Below, piece by piece: positions 34,829-38,464 of a stretch of 38,464 bases of DNA. The DNA is from Shewanella sp. TC10 (lineage in GTDB: Bacteria; Pseudomonadota; Gammaproteobacteria; Enterobacterales; Shewanellaceae). A model generated the notes under the pieces. The model made no database searches and had not been told where the DNA came from. It was given only the letters and a program-made list of their open reading frames with translations. The position numbers and the translations under genes were made by a program. How positions within the stretch are numbered: position 1 is the first letter of the stretch; every line of letters starts with the position of its first letter. Location of the stretch: positions 1 through 38,464 of the forward strand of contig NZ_VKHR01000052.1 in the NCBI RefSeq assembly GCF_009663145.1, read 5' to 3'.

Positions 34829-37183
34829 TTACTTGGGTTTGCGCCAAAACACGGCTGATAATGCAGGTAAAATAATTATCGCACCCAACATATTCACTAA
34901 AAACATGAAAGTTAACAAAATTCCCATGTCCATTTGAAACTTAAGTGCTGAGAAGAACCAAGTACTAACACCAATCGCTAATGTTAAGCCGGTAAAGATA
35001 ACCGCGCTACCACGTTCAACTAATGCTTCAAAGTAAGCTTGTTGTACTTCCATACCCTGAGTTAACTTGCCAGACATAGTGGATAAAATATAAATACCGT
35101 AATCCACACCAATCCCAACGCCCAATGCAATCACAGGTAAAGTACTAACGGCTAGACCGATATCTAGCCAAGTCATTAGCGCTTGCGCTAATGTTGACAC
35201 CACATATAAAGGCACAATCACCGCAACTGTTGCTTTGAATGAACGGAAACTGATAAGACAAAGAACAAACACTGCCCCATAGACATATATCATCATTGGC
35301 AATTGCGCTTCACTTACAGCTTCATTCGTTGCAGCCATAACACCAACGGGGCCAGATGCGAGTTTAAATTGCAGCGTATCAGTGTTTAATTGCTCAGCAA
35401 CTTGCTTCACTTTAGCGACCACGACTTCGATAGTTTCAGCTTTATGATCTTTTAAGAATAAGAACACAGGCATCACCGAACAGTTGCCGTTAAGTAAACC
35501 TGAAGTTGTAGGCACACGCCCTACTGCTTGCACTAAACTTGCAGTAGTTCGTGGCAGGACTTGCCATTTAGGGTTACCTTCGTTAAAACCAGCATTAACA
35601 CGCTTAGACACAGACGCTAAACTTGCGGTTGATTCAACACCAGGCGTGTTACCAACCATCCATTCAAACTGATCAATTTCATTTAATAACGAATGATACG
35701 TACATGCTTCAGGTTTAGCCTCAACAATGACAGTCATGTAGTCGGTTGTTATCGAATAATTATCGGTAATATGGAAAGTATCTTGGTTATAACGAGAGTC
35801 TAAATGAAGCGCAGGTGCCCCACCCTGTAAATCACCAATTTTCATATTGCTAGCTTGCTGAAAGCCAAACCCATATAAAATTGCAGTACTAATTAGCACA
35901 ATAACTGCATATTTAGGGGTGGCAAATCGTGAAAGACTGCGCCATAAATTTTCAATTTTTGCTTTTTTAATCGGATCTTCTTTAGTTGGTTTAATGGTCG
36001 TGTATGAAATAACTAAAGGTAATAGGATGAGGTTAGTTAAAATGATAACCGCCACACCAAGCGATGCCGATATAGCAAGCTCTCGAATAATACCAATATC
36101 AATTGCCAACAAGGTTAAAAAACCGACCGTATCAGATAATAACGCTACGCCACCAGGCACTAACAAACTACGAAATGCCGACGCTGATGCCGCTTTAGTA
36201 TTTTGACCATCAAGAACACGGCGCCTTACAGCATTAATCATTTGAACGCCGTGACTCACACCAATCGCAAATACTAAAAATGGCACTAGGATGGACATAG
36301 GGTCTAAGCCAAAACCGACCACAGTCAGCAAGCCTAATTGCCAAGTCACTGCAACTAAACTACACACAAGCGGTAATATCGTCAGGATTAGCGACTTCGA
36401 GAACAGATAAACCATCACCGCAGTAATTAAAATTGCGATTAAAAAGAACAGTAAAACCCCTTTTGCCCCTTCAGCAACATCACCAGCCATTTTTGCAAAG
36501 CCAATAATATGGATTTTAATAGTGTCAGTTTCGTACTTACCGCGAAGTTGGTCTTCTAGTTGTTTAGCAAATTGAATGGTATTGAGTGGCTTGGTTGTAA
36601 TGTCTTTTTCAGCGCCCTCTGATTCAGCCATTTCTTCATCAGTTTTAGCAACAAAGTCCATTAACTGCGCCGTTAACATGGCAGATGAATAATCATTAGA
36701 AACTAAACGACCAACGATACCCGCTTTTTCGACGTTATCACGTACAACGTTTAGTCCGTAATCATCATTACGGAAATCAGCAGGAATAACTGGACCGCCC
36801 GCAAAGCCATCTTCAACCACTTCAGTAAAACGGGTTGAAGGAGAATATAAAGATTTTACTTGTGAGCGCTCAACACCAGGGATAAAAAACAGTTCGTCAT
36901 GAACTTTTTTAAGGGTATCAAAATACTCAGGGTTAAATATATTACCACTAGTATCCTCAACAGATACCATAATCCTATTAGCGCCACCAAAGTCTTTTTG
37001 GTGCTTAGTATAGGTTTTCATGTACTCATGATTGAGCGGTATGTTTTTACTGAAAGCCGCATCCATTTTTAACTGGCTAGCCTGGTAGCCAAGAAAAAGT
37101 GTAATAAGCATGAATGAAAGGATCACCCACATGCGGTTTCTGAAAAGATGGGTTTCAAATCCATTGACCAGTTTTTCTAACAT
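34829..37183 (-). CDS. RND-superfamily (MMPL-type) exporter
   Basis: This predicted inner-membrane exporter, 784 residues, is smaller than drug-type RND pumps and resembles the HAE3/MMPL branch that moves lipids, sterols or hopanoids. It has an N-terminal TM (about 17-33), a first periplasmic domain (about 34-240), a five- to six-helix bundle (about 240-400, including DPMSILVPFLVFAIGVSHGV), a second periplasmic domain (about 435-625), and a final helix bundle (about 627-780, including VSTLPVIALGVGIGVDYGIY, where Asp and Tyr fit the family's proton-relay region). It follows the YCF48-type gene by 137 nt on the same strand. In related bacteria this pairing occurs with DUF1329/DUF1302 genes, which would lie beyond the window. 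Confidence 0.88.
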   Translation of the reverse strand: MLEKLVNGFETHLFRNRMWVILSFMLITLFLGYQASQLKMDAAFSKNIPLNHEYMKTYTKHQKDFGGANRIMVSVEDTSGNIFNPEYFDTLKKVHDELFFIPGVERSQVKSLYSPSTRFTEVVEDGFAGGPVIPADFRNDDYGLNVVRDNVEKAGIVGRLVSNDYSSAMLTAQLMDFVAKTDEEMAESEGAEKDITTKPLNTIQFAKQLEDQLRGKYETDTIKIHIIGFAKMAGDVAEGAKGVLLFFLIAILITAVMVYLFSKSLILTILPLVCSLVAVTWQLGLLTVVGFGLDPMSILVPFLVFAIGVSHGVQMINAVRRRVLDGQNTKAASASAFRSLLVPGGVALLSDTVGFLTLLAIDIGIIRELAISASLGVAVIILTNLILLPLVISYTTIKPTKEDPIKKAKIENLWRSLSRFATPKYAVIVLISTAILYGFGFQQASNMKIGDLQGGAPALHLDSRYNQDTFHITDNYSITTDYMTVIVEAKPEACTYHSLLNEIDQFEWMVGNTPGVESTASLASVSKRVNAGFNEGNPKWQVLPRTTASLVQAVGRVPTTSGLLNGNCSVMPVFLFLKDHKAETIEVVVAKVKQVAEQLNTDTLQFKLASGPVGVMAATNEAVSEAQLPMMIYVYGAVFVLCLISFRSFKATVAVIVPLYVVSTLAQALMTWLDIGLAVSTLPVIALGVGIGVDYGIYILSTMSGKLTQGMEVQQAYFEALVERGSAVIFTGLTLAIGVSTWFFSALKFQMDMGILLTFMFLVNMLGAIIILPALSAVFWRKPK

Positions 37184-37320
37184 CTTATCGGCCCTATTAT
37201 TGTTGTTTTATTTTTATTCAAACTTAGTATCAATTCTGTTCAGTTTTAACAGTAACATTAAACATCTGTTACTTGCCCCCGATACTGAACTAACTCGTCC
37301 TGAGAATGACTATCCCTACT

Positions 37321-38334
37321 CTATTTGAGCTGAAATAAACCTTTTGAACCAGCAAACCAAACTTGACCTTGATTGTCGCTTTCTATGGCTACAATATTTT
37401 CACCTTGCCTTCTAGCAACAATGTTTGCACTGTCATTGCTGTCTAACTCGATAATGACACCAGCATTACCTACAAGATATAAAGTTCCTTTGTCGGTGAT
37501 AAAGGCATTATTAATCGAAGATTTAACTGGCAATTCAATTTCTTGCCACTGACTAAATTGTTTATCAGTTTTAAATACATGGCCGCGTAGCCCCATCACA
37601 AAGACGGCATTATTAGCTTCAATTGCACTAAACATTGAACCTTCGTAATTGAAGGGTTGTGCGGTAAAAGTGACTCCATTGTTACTGGACGTTGCCACTA
37701 AACCTAGTTCACCTACCATTAATAATTGATTGTCAGATAACTGAATTACACGATTAAAATGCGGTAAAAGCGCAGCGCGCTCTGATAAATACAATGCTTC
37801 ATCTTCAGCTTTTAAGTCTGCAAGATAAGAAACATCCTCGGGAAATAGTAACTCTTCGTGAAACTCTTGAACCCATTCTTTACCACCATCTGCTGTACGG
37901 TAAAACAGGCCATAGGCACCTACAGCGATACCTTCTTGTTCATTGAAAAATAAAATATCTAGTAGTGGCTTCTCAACTTCAGTGGACTGAAATTGCACTT
38001 GCCATGTTAGCCCACCATCTTCTGTGTGAATGATAGTGGCATCATGACCCACAGCCCAGCCTTGGTTTTCATTTAAAAAGAATACTTTGGTCAACTGAGA
38101 AATAACTGGAGAGCTAATTTGTTTCCAATCTTGCTGTTGATTAACAAGTACATGGCCACGCTCACCGACAGCAACAAGGCTATCACCAGCTTTGGCGATA
38201 TCGAGTACTAAAGAGGATTTAGCCAACGGTTGGATCTGAACTGAAAGAGGATCGAATTGAGCATTAACTGGCGCAGTAGAGATTAAGCAACCTAAGCTGA
38301 TTGCGACAACATTGCGAAGTGTGCGAAACGACAT
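37321..38334 (-). CDS. Exported YCF48-type beta-propeller protein
   Basis: This secreted or periplasmic protein of 337 residues has a signal peptide (MSFRTLRNVVAISLGCLIST, likely cut after VNA at residue 25). The rest is repeated blade-like motifs of the YCF48/BNR type: GDSLVAVGERGHVLVNQQ, GWAVGHDATIIHTEDGGLTW, EGIAVGAYGLFYRTADGGKEW, LLMVGELGLVATSSNNG, VFVMGLRGHVFKTD and LYLVGNAGVIIELD. These read as six to seven blades of a propeller. In cyanobacteria and plants YCF48 helps photosystem II assembly; in proteobacteria such proteins accompany MMPL exporters, where their role is undefined. Start ATG 38334 follows CTAAGGAAG, which overlaps the end of the terminal inverted repeat. Confidence 0.88.
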   Translation of the reverse strand: MSFRTLRNVVAISLGCLISTAPVNAQFDPLSVQIQPLAKSSLVLDIAKAGDSLVAVGERGHVLVNQQQDWKQISSPVISQLTKVFFLNENQGWAVGHDATIIHTEDGGLTWQVQFQSTEVEKPLLDILFFNEQEGIAVGAYGLFYRTADGGKEWVQEFHEELLFPEDVSYLADLKAEDEALYLSERAALLPHFNRVIQLSDNQLLMVGELGLVATSSNNGVTFTAQPFNYEGSMFSAIEANNAVFVMGLRGHVFKTDKQFSQWQEIELPVKSSINNAFITDKGTLYLVGNAGVIIELDSNDSANIVARRQGENIVAIESDNQGQVWFAGSKGLFQLK

Positions 38335-38343
38335 ACAAACTTC

Positions 38344-38464
38344 CTTAGAAATAATAGGGGCGCAAAGCGCCCCTTAAAGGTCTTAGCGAATACCTGACGC
38401 ACTTCGTCGCGCAGGTATTCGCTAAGACCTTTAAGGGGCGCTTTGCGCCCCTATTATTTCTAAG
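38344..38464. repeat. 121-nt inverted repeat ending at the window edge (53-bp arms)
   Basis: 38344-38396 is the perfect reverse complement of 38412-38464 around a 15-nt non-pairing loop. Each arm holds its own smaller hairpin, GGGGCGC and GCGCCCC around a 3-nt AAA or TTT loop, followed by TATTATTT. On the minus strand the gene-proximal copy (38349-38373) looks like an intrinsic terminator just before the YCF48-type gene. The symmetry stops only because the window ends. It may be a natural repeat element, or an assembly fold-back. Confidence 0.9.

Noticed and set aside
1..38464. A defence system, prophage or integrative element
   Set aside because: I saw no integrase, transposase, restriction, toxin-antitoxin or phage protein. 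Both tRNA-Asp genes are complete, with no adjoining duplicated tRNA end that would mark an integration site.

Overview
The window reads as an AT-rich chromosomal segment of a marine gammaproteobacterium, most likely Shewanella. The basis is recall, not a search: protein similarity; the enterobacterial/Shewanella synteny blocks dapA-bamC // gcvR-bcp, gloB // yafS-like gene - rnhA // dnaQ, and pyrD-zapC; a large 180-kDa-class NAD-glutamate dehydrogenase; and two tRNA-Asp genes with encoded CCA. It looks like ordinary core genome, with a less conserved sensory and regulatory stretch in the middle. I see no phage, transposase, CRISPR array, toxin-antitoxin pair or defence island.

Layout. 1-4062 (minus): an RND efflux adaptor and inner-membrane pump, the pump cut by the left edge. 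4298-6369 (minus): dapA then bamC, ending at a strong terminator. 6725-7746 (plus): gcvR and bcp. 7892-9817 (minus): a CPA1-type cation/proton antiporter with a nucleotide-binding C-terminal domain. 10016-10315 (minus): promoter, two identical tRNA-Asp genes and terminator. 10764-12819 (minus): dnaQ followed by a membrane-anchored protein of the TIGR03503 type, divergent from rnhA. 13452-17043: SAM methyltransferase (minus), then gloB and mltD (plus). 17142-20080 (minus): RraA-like protein, AsmA-family protein and a small lipoprotein. 20244-20558 (plus): a small coiled-coil protein that I do not recognise.

20835-25324 (minus) is a signalling block: a chemoreceptor with a Cache-type sensor, a membrane diguanylate cyclase and a LacI-family repressor. 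Each end of this block carries a copy of the same 13-bp operator-like palindrome. 25864-27415 (minus): a GNAT acetyltransferase and a Gfo/Idh/MocA oxidoreductase. A heptanucleotide tandem repeat lies upstream of the oxidoreductase. 27906-34562 (minus): gdhB, pyrD and zapC. 34829-38334 (minus): a YCF48-type beta-propeller exported protein and an MMPL/RND-type exporter. The last 121 bases are a 53-bp-arm inverted repeat that runs exactly to the edge.

No clear new multi-gene system is visible. The observations most worth checking are the terminal inverted repeat, the paired LacI-type palindromes around the signalling block, a cluster of seven GATC sites with a long hairpin after pyrD, the heptamer repeat, a terminator-like hairpin in the pyrD leader, and a Bcp peroxiredoxin that has lost its resolving cysteine.
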